This document shows positions 23,591 to 33,581 of a DNA stretch of 37,046 bases, piece by piece. The stretch comes from Poteriospumella lacustris (lineage: Eukaryota; Sar; Chrysophyceae; Chromulinales; Dinobryaceae), in the NCBI GenBank assembly GCA_008000375.1, contig SMOI01000305.1, forward strand, positions 1-37,046, given 5' to 3'. The notes below the pieces were generated by a model, which did not search any database, had not been told where the DNA came from, and saw nothing but the letters and a program-made list of their open reading frames with translations. Each line of letters opens with the position of its first letter. Positions within the stretch are counted from its first letter, which is position 1. The position numbers and the translations under genes are program-made.

Positions 23591-24127
23591 TTAGTTTTTG
23601 TCCGAATCCGAGTATGAAAGACCTGTGTTCCAACAAGGAAAGATTAGCTGTCGCTCATGAGACACAAGCACAGAGTTGTTCGATGTACAGCAGGCAGTAC
23701 CTGTATCGATTTCTTGTGGAGCTCGAAGAACTTTCTTTTCATTGGCCGACCCGTTGATCAACGGAGAAATATAAACAGCAGCCGATGTCATCACGAAAAA
23801 GGCCAAAATGAAGACAAATGTCGCAAATCCTGACACACACAAAATATCATCGGGTTAGGGGCGAGAACGAATATATCGACGACTGTTGCGAAGAGACGGC
23901 TATCACTCACCGGAGCCACCAAGAATGGCGTGGTACGACGCTTTCTGATCACTGCTCAAATTATCGTAATCCAAACTGTTGTTGGCAGCGGAAGCTTCAC
24001 CACCGGCACATGCTGTGAAGCCAAGGAACGCCAAACCAATAGCAGAAACTGCTATTGACAGCGCCACCTTGCCCTTGGCTCGTTCATAGAAATCGCGCGA
24101 TGCAGGAGTCAGTGTATCAGCAGACAT
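23591..24127 (-). CDS. Small two-helix membrane protein, paralogue C
   Basis: Three minus-strand exons, 24127-23911 (217 nt), 23829-23701 (129 nt) and 23622-23591 (32 nt), encode 125 residues. Introns are 81 nt (GTGAGT...TCAG) and 78 nt (GTACTG...ACAG), at the same places and phase as in paralogue B. An in-frame upstream ATG at 24172 was rejected because MSADTLT is the conserved start. Helix 1 (about 22-44) carries FLGFTACAGG; helix 2 (about 73-97) is followed by SPLINGSANE and APQEIDTGLS and a short acidic tail ending in KN. The conserved ends and variable loop suggest that both termini face one side and the loop the other, in one shared role. Function is unknown. Confidence 0.88.
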
Positions 24128-24694
24128 TTTTTCGTTGTTTTGTTTTGCTTTAACCCGAACGAGATACTTCACTCAGCCGAAAGTAATACTACTATTTCTG
24201 ATGAAAATCCTAGGCCTTTCTCATCCGTCGAAGCTCTTTCGCATCCCACTTGCTCAGCTGCTGATCAGACGCGACGACGCGACGACGAAAAACGAAAAAA
24301 AGATACAGCCAACTTTGTACGTAATGACGTCATGAAGAACGCTTTATTCAACGTAAACATTGAGTCCTTTTCGTACAATACGTGTACGTGCATATTGTTT
24401 ACTAAGGCCCATCGCTTAAGCATACGTCCAACACTCTCGTATGTACGTCATGTCGTTTCATTTTTGGCTGGCACTTTCACGCCGCCAGTTCGAACAAAGG
24501 ACCAACTGTCACGCGGCATGGCATTGGATACATTAGTGATTGACGGACAGTATCAATACCCCGATTTCTGATTTCGTGGACATCCTTTTTGTGTCGGAAG
24601 GAGTATTTTATTCGCGAGACGTGGGTGTTATTTTTATTTTTTGTGGGTTTTCGACAGTACCGCCCAGTTACCTGAACAGGATCCGACGTCCATC
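24128..24694. other. Divergent intergenic region upstream of paralogue C and the EF-hand gene
   Basis: This 567-bp region separates two divergent starts. It includes a GCGACGACGCGACGACG run near 24271, a perfect TGACGTCA palindrome at 24325-24332 and several TACGT/ACGTA motifs (24380-24450). It probably holds both promoters; no gene was recognised. Confidence 0.5.
24325..24332. promoter_or_regulatory. TGACGTCA palindrome (CRE/bZIP-type site)
   Basis: A perfect 8-bp TGACGTCA palindrome lies between the divergent starts at 24127 and 24695. It is the classic bZIP recognition sequence, but one 8-mer can occur by chance and no binding is shown. Confidence 0.25.
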
Positions 24695-25796
24695 ATGTCG
24701 TCACGACAACAAACATCTTCCCATCATGCGATGTGGAAGAAACTAATCGATATGGGATTGTTTGAGGAAAGCTATTCCCAGTGTATCAATGCCTCTTTTC
24801 AGTTTCTTTGTCCCGACGGTGACAGCAACTGTTTCTCGCTCAAGGTACCGCACCTACACCTGCACCTATATCTCTCCCAGTCGACTCACTCACCTCTCTA
24901 CCCCTCCCCTCCCCTCCGTTCTATAGGATTTGATTCACCGGGGCACCTCCATCCTGACGTTTCTCAACTTGGACGTCGACAAGGACTCCAACTTCGCGGT
25001 GATGGATTTGTTTCGTCTGTTCGATCGTTCCGGACGGGGCAATGTCTTTCTCGAAGACTTTGTCCTGGGTATCATTGAGAAAGTCAATACGTTGCATGAA
25101 GACCTCGAGACGCTGCAGAAAATCGCCGATCACATGTTGCAGGTGGAAAGTCGGTGCACCGAATTGGCGACGTTGCTGGAAAAGGGCTCGTCGAGTGACC
25201 ATTTCGCCAAATTCAATTTGCATTTGAAAGCCCACAGTCATCCCATTCGTACCCAAATTCGTTCGGTGAAGACGGCGCATAACTTGTCGGCGTTGGACCG
25301 AGACACCCTCGTGCGTATCTTCCGTACGGCGTTGACCTATGCGGTCGCCGATGCGACGCATTACTTCCGGCTGTCCAATTCACGGCTGGCGAAACTGGTC
25401 ACGAAGCCTACGATAGATGCCTCCTCGTCGTCTTCATCGTCGGTGGCGGGTGTCCACGGGGACGGAGCGTCGTCTTCCTCGTCGTCGTCGTCGATGTTGC
25501 GGTCGAACACGCGGTCCCTGTGGGCCTTGGTCACCGCGGTACCGCACGGCACGGGGCATGGGTATCAATTGAATACCGATGCGACGTTGAGTGGTAGCGG
25601 TGGCGGCGGTGGCGGCGGTGGGGATGGGGGTCATGGCGATGGTGGCAGCGGGGGTATCCACGACGGCCACTCGTCCTCGTCCTCTGCCGCGTCTTCTGCG
25701 TTGGATCATTATGCGGGTAGCAGTATGCGGCAATACAGCGGCGGCGCTGGCGGTGGTGGTGCTGGCGGTGGTGGAGGTAGTGGAGGCGGCGGTGGC

Positions 25797-25830
<34 letters not shown>

Positions 25831-28800
25831 GTTTCAACGGCATCTTTCCCGGTGGTCCACAGCACCAACCGCTCAACGAAGACGGTCTCGGGCACTTGTT
25901 ACGGGACTTGCAAGCGTCTCAACTGTTGCCCTTGGACTTACACAGCGCGTTACACCGCACGGTGGCGGCGGATACCTCCCAGTTGCACGTCCTGCAAGAC
26001 GCGTTGTTGGCGCTGAACAACCTCTTTACGCTGCGTTGTTTTGGTCCGCAACTGACCAGTTCGTTTGATTACGACGTCTTGGCGCTGCCGCCGTCGAATG
26101 CCGCCTTTGCACCCATCAACAACAACAACAGCAACCAGACGGGGGAAGGCGCGATGCTGCAGAAGCTACAGCGTCAGTTGACTGGCGGCGGTGGCCATGG
26201 CAGTGGCGGTGGCGGTGGTCGACACGGCCACCCCCACCACCATGGCCACCATGGCAGCGGTGGTACCGCCATCAACCCCAGTGACGCGGCGTTGCAGGCC
26301 GAATTGACGAAGAAGGTCCACGAGTACCGCGCCCTGTTGCACGCGATCCCCACGGGCGAGGCAGGCCACAGTGCGACGGCCTCCTCCTCCTCCACCGCGG
26401 CCTCGTCTTCGTCCGCTTCGTCGTCGGGCAATGCGACGGCAGGCAATGCCAGCGGTGGAACGACCTCCGCTGCGTCCTCGTCGGGGGCGGCGGGGTCATC
26501 GTCCTCGTCGGCCACGGCGGCCTCCGGAGGGGCAGCGACTGGCGGCGGCGGCGGCGGAGGAGGAGGAGCCACGGCCACGGCGAGTGGTAGCGTCGAGTTC
26601 GCGAGGGGCACGACGGACGGTGTCCTCGAGAGTGCGCTCGCCGCGCAGCTGCTGACGACGCAAGAGGAGCTCTTACGCTGTCGCCGCCGTATGTCGGTGC
26701 TGGAGCTGCTCCAGACGCAGGTGGTCAGCGAGGCGGGGCTGAATGCGTTGGCCAGTGACCTCTTCTCTGGTGGCAGTGGAGCTACTGGAGGCGGTGGAGG
26801 CGGTGGAGGTGGCAGTGGCGGTGGGGCACAGGCGGCGCGCGTCAGTCCGTCGGCGGAGGACATGGCCCGCAAGTTTTTGCCCTTCTCGGCGCTCTACCAC
26901 GAATCCGGCACAGCTACCACCACCACCGCCGCCAACAATAACAGCAACACCAACAGCAACACCAACAACAACAAGCGACGAAAGGCCCTGTTATCGGCGA
27001 TTTCGGCGGTCCCCGCGTTGTCTCCGGCCCTCGGTCCGGACATGACGATGGCGACGGGCACCGCCGCTGGGACACCCACCGGCGCCGCAGCCGCCGCCGC
27101 TGCCGCGTCCGCCCCGTTCTCCTCGTTGCCCTTTGCCGCCCAACACTTCGCATCGCTGACCACGAGCGCGGAGGACACGTCGTTCGACCGCATTTTGCAG
27201 GAGCTGCAGCTGCTGGGCGCCGCGTTGGCGGAGCGGGCGTCGGAGCAGTTCCCGCTGGGCCTGCTGCTGGAGTGTCCGCAGGCGGTGCTCATCGACCCCC
27301 GCGACGTCAAACTGCCCCCAACGATCTTCTTGCAGGCATCGCAGGCGTCACAGCTGCCGCCGTTGAACGCCAACACCAACGCCAACGCCCACCACGGGGC
27401 GTCGAATGCCTCGCTGCCCACCGTCGCCAGTCAGCAGCAGCTGCTTCAGCGAGAGCGTAGCAGTCGCGAGACGACCTCTTCTACAGTACCACCACCGGTA
27501 CCACCACCCGCCTCTGTACCGACGATGGAGGCGGTGCCCGCCCTGCTACAGAGCTGTGACGCGCTTGCACGCGACCTACACGACGAGCTCCGCCGCCGGG
27601 TCGAAGCCGCCGTGTTGAAAGACGCCCAATCCGCCGACAGCAAACTCGCCGAACAACGCACCGCGGAACAGTCGTTGCATCTCGAACAAGCGGAATTCGA
27701 ACGCAACGAGTTCCTGGCGCTGTCGGTGGAGATGCAAGTGCTGCGGGAGAAAGCGCAGAAGAACGCGCGCGACGAGGTGCACGTGAAGCAGATGGAGGCG
27801 CGCAACGCGGAACTGACGCGGCGGGTGCGCGACTTGGAAGAACAAGTGCAACAATGGGCCGGTAAAGGGAACAACAACAACAGCAGCAATAGCGGGAGCG
27901 GGAGTGGGAGCGGGAGCGGGGCGGCGAAACCGCCGCCGCTGCACCACCACGGCCATCATCATCATGGCGGCCACCACGGTGGTGCCCAGAACCCCAGTCA
28001 GTCCCAGCCGACGGTGGGTGGCGGTGGCAGTGGTACTGGTGGCAGTGGCACTGGTGGCAGTGGCAGCGGTGGTCCGAGTGGTGCTGCCGGGGCCGACTCG
28101 ATCGCTCAGTGGCAACAAAAGGTGGCCGAATGGCAAAAGAAATACGAAACGCAGGCGAATGAACTCGAAACGGTCGCCAAAGAGAACCAACGACTCAAAT
28201 CGGCGAACAAGGTCTCGGAGCAGCGAGTGAAGTCGGCGTTGCAAGATCAAATGGCGTTGCATCATCAAATCCAAGCGTTGGAAGAGGAAGTCATGGTCAC
28301 CAAGACGACGATCACGAAGCTCACCCGCGAGTTGGAAGAACAGCGGGGGCTACGGTCGTTCAAAGAGGACGCCGAGCGGCGGATGTTTGATTTGACGAAA
28401 GAACTGGGCAAACGCGACGTGGAGTTTGCCGAGGCGAAAGAAACGGCCTCGCTGGCGAACAAATACCACAACGATTTGATTGTCGCCGAACGGGCCATTG
28501 AAACGCTCGAGCAGCGGGTGGCCGAGTACGCGGTGGAATTGGAGAAAGGCGCCGTGGCCGTGCAGCAGTTGGAGAATTACCGCGAGCAGTTGCGGGCGAA
28601 GACGAAAGAAATCCGTGACTTGTCGTTGCATATCCACGGGCTCGAATCGCAGTTGAAAGACGTGGGTTACCTGCAGCACCGTGTCCAAGAACTGTCCGAC
28701 GAGCTGCAGGACGCGAAGTTGAAAGGCGAGAAGATTCCCGGCCTCCTCGCTGAGATTGCTCGTTTGCGTGGGGGCACACGGGCGTCGATCAAAGCGTTGG

Positions 28801-29153
28801 CCGAACAGGACAAGCTCCTGTCGCATCAGAAAAGCCGGGTGAAAGCGCTGGAGAAGGAGAACGCGCTGTTGCGCAATGACAACCGCGCGCTGCAGGACGT
28901 CGAATTGAAACTGAAAGAAAGCCACGCGGAGGTGAAGCGGCTGTTGACGATTGTGAACGAGGTACAGCAGTTGAAAATGGGGGTGCGCAATGCGGAGGAA
29001 GAGAAGAAGAGCATGGAGCACCAGTACAAGAAGATGCGCAAGTTCATGAACCAGTCGGTGCTGATCAACAATACCACGGGCGGTGCCGCTGGCGGCAGTG
29101 GCGGAGGAGGGGCAGACGGCGGTGGTGAAGGTGGAGCCGGCTCGTCTTCATAG
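24695..29153 (+). CDS. EF-hand-like and coiled-coil protein with low-complexity linkers
   Basis: Two exons, 24695-24844 and 24927-29153, encode 1,458 residues. The 82-nt intron (GTACCG...TATAG) is phase 0 and ends in a strong pyrimidine tract. The ATG is the first in frame. Near the N-terminus lies an EF-hand-like helix-loop-helix, LFRLFDRSGRGNVFLEDF, with loop Asp83-Asp94; an Asp-rich segment at 66-77 precedes it too closely to be a normal second EF-hand. The middle (about 190-860) is dominated by Gly, Ser, Ala and His low complexity, with a poly-Gly run near 25770-25835. The C-terminal part (about 920-1430) is charged heptad-like coiled coil, broken by a Gly/Ser/His linker (about 1030-1105). 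No signal peptide or membrane helix was seen. A calcium-responsive cytoskeletal, centrosomal or trafficking scaffold is plausible but only inferred. Confidence 0.82.
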
Positions 29154-29617
29154 CCCACGCGATAGCACAGTGCAGTAGACTTCGGTGTATGTGGACGGGG
29201 GTGTGGACGGTAACGTGGCTGGTCGTCCTTGGGGCATGGATTGCTGCCCTTTTTTTATGTAATTCTCAAGTGCAGAAGTACTCCCATGGCAGTATTCATG
29301 GAAACAGCGTTAAAACGAGGTGGTGGGTGGTGGGTGACGGGGTGGGGCATTGCTGTATACGAGGTGAAAGTGGTGGGGGATAAGCAGCAGGTGACCCCAG
29401 ACCGCCACTCAACCCCAACCCCAACAACCCCAACAACCCCAAATCTGGGTCTGCAGGAGCGGGCAGCGGACCATCGTGTGTCGCAGCTCGAGCGGAAGGT
29501 GCGTGTCGCGCATCTTCAACAGGCAGCAAAACTGCCGCTGCACGAAAAATTTTGATGACAACGTCACAAAAGAGATTCTTCTTTCGTTTACATACTTCTA
29601 TACACCATAGAGTTACC
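29154..29617. other. Intergenic region with promoter of secreted paralogue 1
   Basis: It contains a GT/GG-rich stretch, a CCCCAACAACCCC run near 29425 and, from about 29478, a block homologous to the upstream region of the second secreted gene. No other ORF is supported. Confidence 0.55.
29478..29617 (+). promoter_or_regulatory. Upstream block conserved between the two secreted paralogues (copy 1)
   Basis: GTGTCGCAG at 29478 and GTGTCGCGCATCTTCAAC at 29503 recur 24-25 bp apart before both genes. The second box starts 115 bp before this ATG and 116 bp before the other. GTCACAAAAGA, TTCTTC, TACATAC and TAGAGTTACCATGAG are also shared. This supports a duplicated promoter and 5' UTR. Confidence 0.5.
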
Positions 29618-30550
29618 ATGAGATTGATTGTGCATTTGTTGGTTGTGTTGTTGGGTGTTTTGGCTGCCGTGTCCGCCAAGCAAAATTTACGTGAGACGCA
29701 GAAGTCACCTGCGACGGAAGTGGCGGCGGCTCCCGTGAAGAAGACTGTCCACGCCTCGTGGACGGAACCTTTGCACACGATCCCTGCCTCTGATGCCTTT
29801 TCTAAGCGCCATATCCAGCAAACCGGCAAGGTGGTGGGTATCAGTGCCTATGCGAAGGAACACTTCGCGCCATTGCGCAAGGAACTTGATACTGAAGCAG
29901 CGGACATTTCCGTCGAATCAAGAACCGAGAAGCCGAAGAATTCGGTCATTAGCTATGCCCCCAGTGGTTTCTTAGCCCATCTGTTTCATGGCGCGGCCTC
30001 CGCATGCGATGCGACGGATTTTGACGTGATTGCGAATCGTGTCAATTTCTGTGCTCCCGCCGGTCCATACTCCACCGCCACTACGATGATGGTGACCGCG
30101 AACAAGAAGACGGAGAATTACAACATCGTCATGACCGAAAACTACTTCACCGACAACGAGTGTGGCATGATCATGAGCGCCAACGCGATGAACTACGGCA
30201 TTTTGGGTGGCTGTGCCTATGACACCAGCGAGTCGTCGTATTTTTCCAACGATTTCGTGCGCAACGTGAACGAAATCACGATCAATGGGGAAGGTGTTCT
30301 TTTCCGTAACTATCGTTCGAATGTGGGCTGTGCCCGTGCGAACGACAAGGAGTTGCAATCGGTCGAGTTCCGTCACAGTGGCTGCCGTGTGAAGGAGGAT
30401 AGCACTTCGATGCGTTACGAGTGCTACGAAGGTCGTCCGGCGAGGGTATCGTATTCGGACAGTGCATGTTCGGTCTCCCCGTCGTACGATACCGCTCCGC
30501 AGGACTGTGCGAACGGCATCATGTCTACGTTCGTGTGTATGGAGCCGTAA
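29618..30550 (+). CDS. Secreted cysteine-rich protein, tandem paralogue 1
   Basis: A single exon encodes 310 residues. I chose the ATG at 29618, in AGTTACCATG, because it matches the paralogue; an in-frame ATG at 29555 has no counterpart there and would bury the signal peptide. Residues 1-20 form a clean signal peptide ending AAVSA before KQNLRET. A polar Ala/Pro/Lys-rich region follows (to about 110), then a compact domain with ten cysteines spread from SACDA to FVCME, enough for five disulfides. Shared landmarks include PYSTATTMMVT, NKKTENYNIVMTE, YGILGGCAY and DKELQSVEFRH. No transmembrane helix or GPI-type tail was seen. I recognise no family; a secreted or wall-associated structural, adhesive or carbohydrate-binding role is possible but unproven. 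Confidence 0.87.
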   Translation: MRLIVHLLVVLLGVLAAVSAKQNLRETQKSPATEVAAAPVKKTVHASWTEPLHTIPASDAFSKRHIQQTGKVVGISAYAKEHFAPLRKELDTEAADISVESRTEKPKNSVISYAPSGFLAHLFHGAASACDATDFDVIANRVNFCAPAGPYSTATTMMVTANKKTENYNIVMTENYFTDNECGMIMSANAMNYGILGGCAYDTSESSYFSNDFVRNVNEITINGEGVLFRNYRSNVGCARANDKELQSVEFRHSGCRVKEDSTSMRYECYEGRPARVSYSDSACSVSPSYDTAPQDCANGIMSTFVCMEP

Positions 30551-31565
30551 AGGAACAGAAGCGTAGTCATGATACTGATACCCATGCCTTCGAAACGCTC
30601 GCTTTTGCTGCCGCTGGTGGTGCGACAGAGCCGACATTCCCATTTACCATACAATTCCTGTCCCATCTCTTCCCTCGTTTCTTATGCCCTCCCCACCCCC
30701 TCTTTTCTTTTGTACCCGTTTGCTCTTTTCATTCTTTTCTTCTTAAATGACGTCACTGGTGCCGTTGTCGTATGAAAGATCGTATTGTAGGTCTCGTAGA
30801 ATACATTCAACCCCCCTCTTCCTCCCTACCCGTTGGTATCTCACATTTTCTGTTTTTTCCAGTTTTATTTCTTATCTCCCATCACCCCGCGAGCCTCTGT
30901 TGAGGGTGTGTGTTCTGTTATTATGGTCGTTTCCAACGTATGTAGACCGAGTGGCGTTGTATATGGTGCAGGTGCCTATCGCTTCATTCAGGAAAGAGCA
31001 TGTGGGCAGCTCGGCATGTCTCGTGCGGAACAAACGTATTGTCGTGACGTAGCGTCATCAGACCAGACCGGACGAAGAGGAAACGCACCAGAGCAATTCC
31101 AAAACGGATACAAATGTATTCGGAGACACTTAGCACGAAACACTAAATAAAGGCATACGGGGTGATGATACCGATATGGATACCAAAGCGCGCAACCCTG
31201 CACGTTGTTGAGAAGAATTTGCAGAATTAGCAGAACAACGTGAATCAGTCACAAGATCACAACAGTTTGATGTGCGACATCTTGAGAGAACTAAGAGAAA
31301 AAAGACACTTCTTGAAAAGGAACACCTTTCATGGTTCATAGAAACCGCTTCCCGACAGAAGCACCCTCACTCAGCAATCACAGATCCCCCAAGTCCCCAA
31401 GTCCCTTCACCATTCTGGGTCCCTTGTGTCGCAGCAAACACAAAACCAAGTGTCGCGTATCTTCAACATGCAGAGAGCAGTTTCGTCGTGAAAATTTAGA
31501 GCTCGCCTCGACGAAAGTGTCACAAAAGAATTCCTTCTTCCGTGTATACATACTGTAGAGTTACC
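30551..31565. other. Intergenic region between the secreted paralogues
   Basis: The first 400 bp resemble the 3' flank of the second copy: GGTCTCGTAGAATACATTC, CCAGTTTTATTTC, TATCTCCCA and GAGTGGCGTTG all recur there. A TGACGTCA palindrome is at 30748-30755. After about 31000 the sequence is unique and AC/GA-rich, until the duplicated promoter block from 31426. Confidence 0.5.
31426..31565 (+). promoter_or_regulatory. Upstream block conserved between the two secreted paralogues (copy 2)
   Basis: GTGTCGCAG at 31426 and GTGTCGCGTATCTTCAAC at 31450 mirror the first copy in order, spacing and distance to the ATG. TCACAAAAGAATTCCTTC and ATACATAC also match, and the block runs into the shared TAGAGTTACCATGAG. 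The sequence between the boxes has diverged. Confidence 0.5.
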
Positions 31566-32489
31566 ATGAGATCGATTGTGCATTTGTTGGTTGTGTTGTT
31601 GGGTATCTTGGCTGCCGTGTCCGCCAAGCACAATTTGCGTGAGACACAGAAGCCACCTGCGACGGAAGTGGCGGCGGCTCCCGTGAAGAAGGCTGTCCAC
31701 GCCTCGTGGACGGAACCTTTGCACACTATCCCTGCGTCTAATGCCTTTTCCAAGCGCCATATCCAACAAACCGGCAAGATGGTGGGTATCAGTGCCTATG
31801 CGAAGGAACACTTCGGGAAGGATGTTGACACTGCGGACATTTCCGTCGAAGGGAGCACCGAAAAGCCGAAGAATGCGGTCATTCGCTATGCTCCCAACGG
31901 GTTTTTAGTCCATTTTTTTCATGGTGCGGCCTCTGCATGCGATGCGGAGCAAATCGATTTGGTTGCGAATCGCGTCAATTTCTGCACCAATTCCGGTGGC
32001 CCGTATTCCACGGCCACTACCATGATGGTGACCACCAACAAGAAGACGGAGAATTACAACATCGTCATGACTGAAAGCTACTTCGCTGACAACGAATGTG
32101 GCCAGGTCATGGGTGCTAACGCGCAGAACTACGGTATCTTGGGTGGCTGTGCTTACAACCCTAGTGAAGGGGCATATTTCTCCAACGATTTCACGCGCGA
32201 CGCGAGCGATTTGATGCTCAATGGTGTTGAAGGTGTTCTTTTCCATACCTATCGTTCGAAGGGAGGCTGTACCAATGGAAACGACAAGGAGTTGCAATCG
32301 GTCGAGTTCCGCCACGGTGGCTGCCGTGTGGACGACGATGGCACTTCGATGCGTTTCGAGTGCTACCAAGGTCGTCCGGCGATGGTGTCGTACACCGACA
32401 ATGCTTGCTCGGTCTCCCCGTCGTACAATACGGCCCCGGAGGACTGCTCCAGCCATGACATGGCGAAGTTCGTGTGTTTGACACCGTAA
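31566..32489 (+). CDS. Secreted cysteine-rich protein, tandem paralogue 2
   Basis: A single exon encodes 307 residues. The signal peptide (1-20, ending AAVSA before KHNLRET) and the first 75 residues are almost unchanged from paralogue 1. A small deletion follows KEHF. All ten cysteines are kept, and so are PYSTATTMMVT, NKKTENYNIVMTE, YGILGGCAY, DKELQSVEFRH and SVSPSYNTAP. Differences cluster in surface-like polar stretches (for example DLMLNGVEGVLF against EITINGEGVLF). Both frames are intact, so both copies are probably functional. The conserved upstream block suggests similar regulation. The family was not recognised. Confidence 0.87.
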   Translation: MRSIVHLLVVLLGILAAVSAKHNLRETQKPPATEVAAAPVKKAVHASWTEPLHTIPASNAFSKRHIQQTGKMVGISAYAKEHFGKDVDTADISVEGSTEKPKNAVIRYAPNGFLVHFFHGAASACDAEQIDLVANRVNFCTNSGGPYSTATTMMVTTNKKTENYNIVMTESYFADNECGQVMGANAQNYGILGGCAYNPSEGAYFSNDFTRDASDLMLNGVEGVLFHTYRSKGGCTNGNDKELQSVEFRHGGCRVDDDGTSMRFECYQGRPAMVSYTDNACSVSPSYNTAPEDCSSHDMAKFVCLTP

Positions 32490-33581
32490 AACAGAAGCGT
32501 CGATAACGATGCCTTCGCACTGACCTTCCCCATCCCTATTCCCATTCCATTCATATTCCCATTTCGTCATCATATCTCTCCCCTCTTTTCCCTCTCCGTT
32601 TACTTCTCTGTTGTTCTCTTTTACTTACCCCGTTGGTACCGATTCATTCTTTTTGATTGAGATAGTTCAACTGACGACTATCGTATGTGGCGATTACTGA
32701 TGAGAGCGTATCGCGGTCTCGTAAATAGAATACATCCCCTTCCTTCCTCCCTCCCTCCGATGGCAAAGGTAACCTGTTCTGTATTTCCCAGTTTTTAATT
32801 CATATCTCCCACCGTCTCAACGAACATCTGGTACAATGGATTTCAACGTGTAGAACGAGCCGGAGAGTGGCGTTTGCGATGCCGCGCGGTGTAACAATTC
32901 ACAAAACCGGGTTGACGTCGGCCCTGCTGCGGGCGTGTTCTCTTTAGGACAAGAACGTGTGTGAAGCACGGCCGGCGTCACTTGTGCTGTGCTGCACTGT
33001 TGCTGGTAGTACGTGCTCATTTGTAGACGTCACTACCCCAGTGGCGGCCGTTTCTCCGCCCCCGACATTGTGAGCGCCTGACGCAGCTTCGCCACTTGTT
33101 GTCGACACGGCGTATTGATCCAGATGACATCCGCGCGGATACCAAAGGGGCGCGTAAAACCCCGTACGTACGTAGTTCAGGACAATGTCGATCTCTGCGA
33201 CGTTGAACCATGGTTACCCTTGTACCTGTGGAAGAGCAAGGGAAACGTGGGGGGTTGGGCAGATGTGGCCAGTGCAAGAAGTGGTGGCTGACGCCTAATG
33301 TACGAAACGATGAGCTTGGACCTCTAACGTAGACTGCACATAAATATAAATGCACAAGATGGTCAAACGGCAGGAGGACTACATGCTACAATACATACTA
33401 GTAAACCTGGTAAAGGACTACGTTCACCAGGGTTCAGGACTACGTCATCGTCATCACGCGGTGATTCGTCGTCTCTCTTCTCTCTTTCTTCAGAGTTCTT
33501 CTTCTACTTCTGTGGTCGGGAAACTGGGAAATACAATTGAATTGGTACACTAAGACCAATTCGTTTCCAAAGAAAGAAGGA
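32490..33581. other. Intergenic region before the helicase, with an inverted helicase fragment
   Basis: The first 390 bp or so are the diverged 3' flank of the secreted-gene duplication. A decayed antisense piece of the helicase gene lies at 33066-33298 (separate entry). The final 280 bp before the helicase ATG are CT-rich and probably hold its promoter and 5' UTR. Confidence 0.6.
33066..33298 (-). pseudogene. Inverted, decayed fragment of the MOV10-like helicase gene
   Basis: Read on the minus strand, this matches the helicase coding sequence at about 36050-36297. Shared runs include CTTGCACTGGCCACA, CACGTTTCCCTTGCTCTTCC, TATTGTCCT-like and ACTACGT blocks, TCGACAACAAGTG and CAGGCGCTC. The match is interrupted by a net loss of about 13 nt and by frameshifts, so only pieces such as LHWPHLPNP remain readable. 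It carries the region between helicase motifs IV and V and no Walker A or B, so it cannot encode an enzyme. It starts about 280 bp upstream of the intact gene, in the opposite orientation. Homology appears to stop near both ends; no poly(A) or target-site duplication was noticed. Confidence 0.75.

Noticed and set aside
24127-24172. N-terminal extension of paralogue C from an upstream in-frame ATG
   Set aside because: The other two paralogues start at MSADTLT. The extra residues are AT-rich 5' UTR in character.
29555-29617. Upstream in-frame ATG for the first secreted protein
   Set aside because: The paralogue has no counterpart, and the signal peptide would no longer be N-terminal.
32817-33020. 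A 67-codon minus-strand frame downstream of the inverted helicase fragment
   Set aside because: It shows no similarity to the helicase, no domain pattern and no splice support linking it to the fragment.
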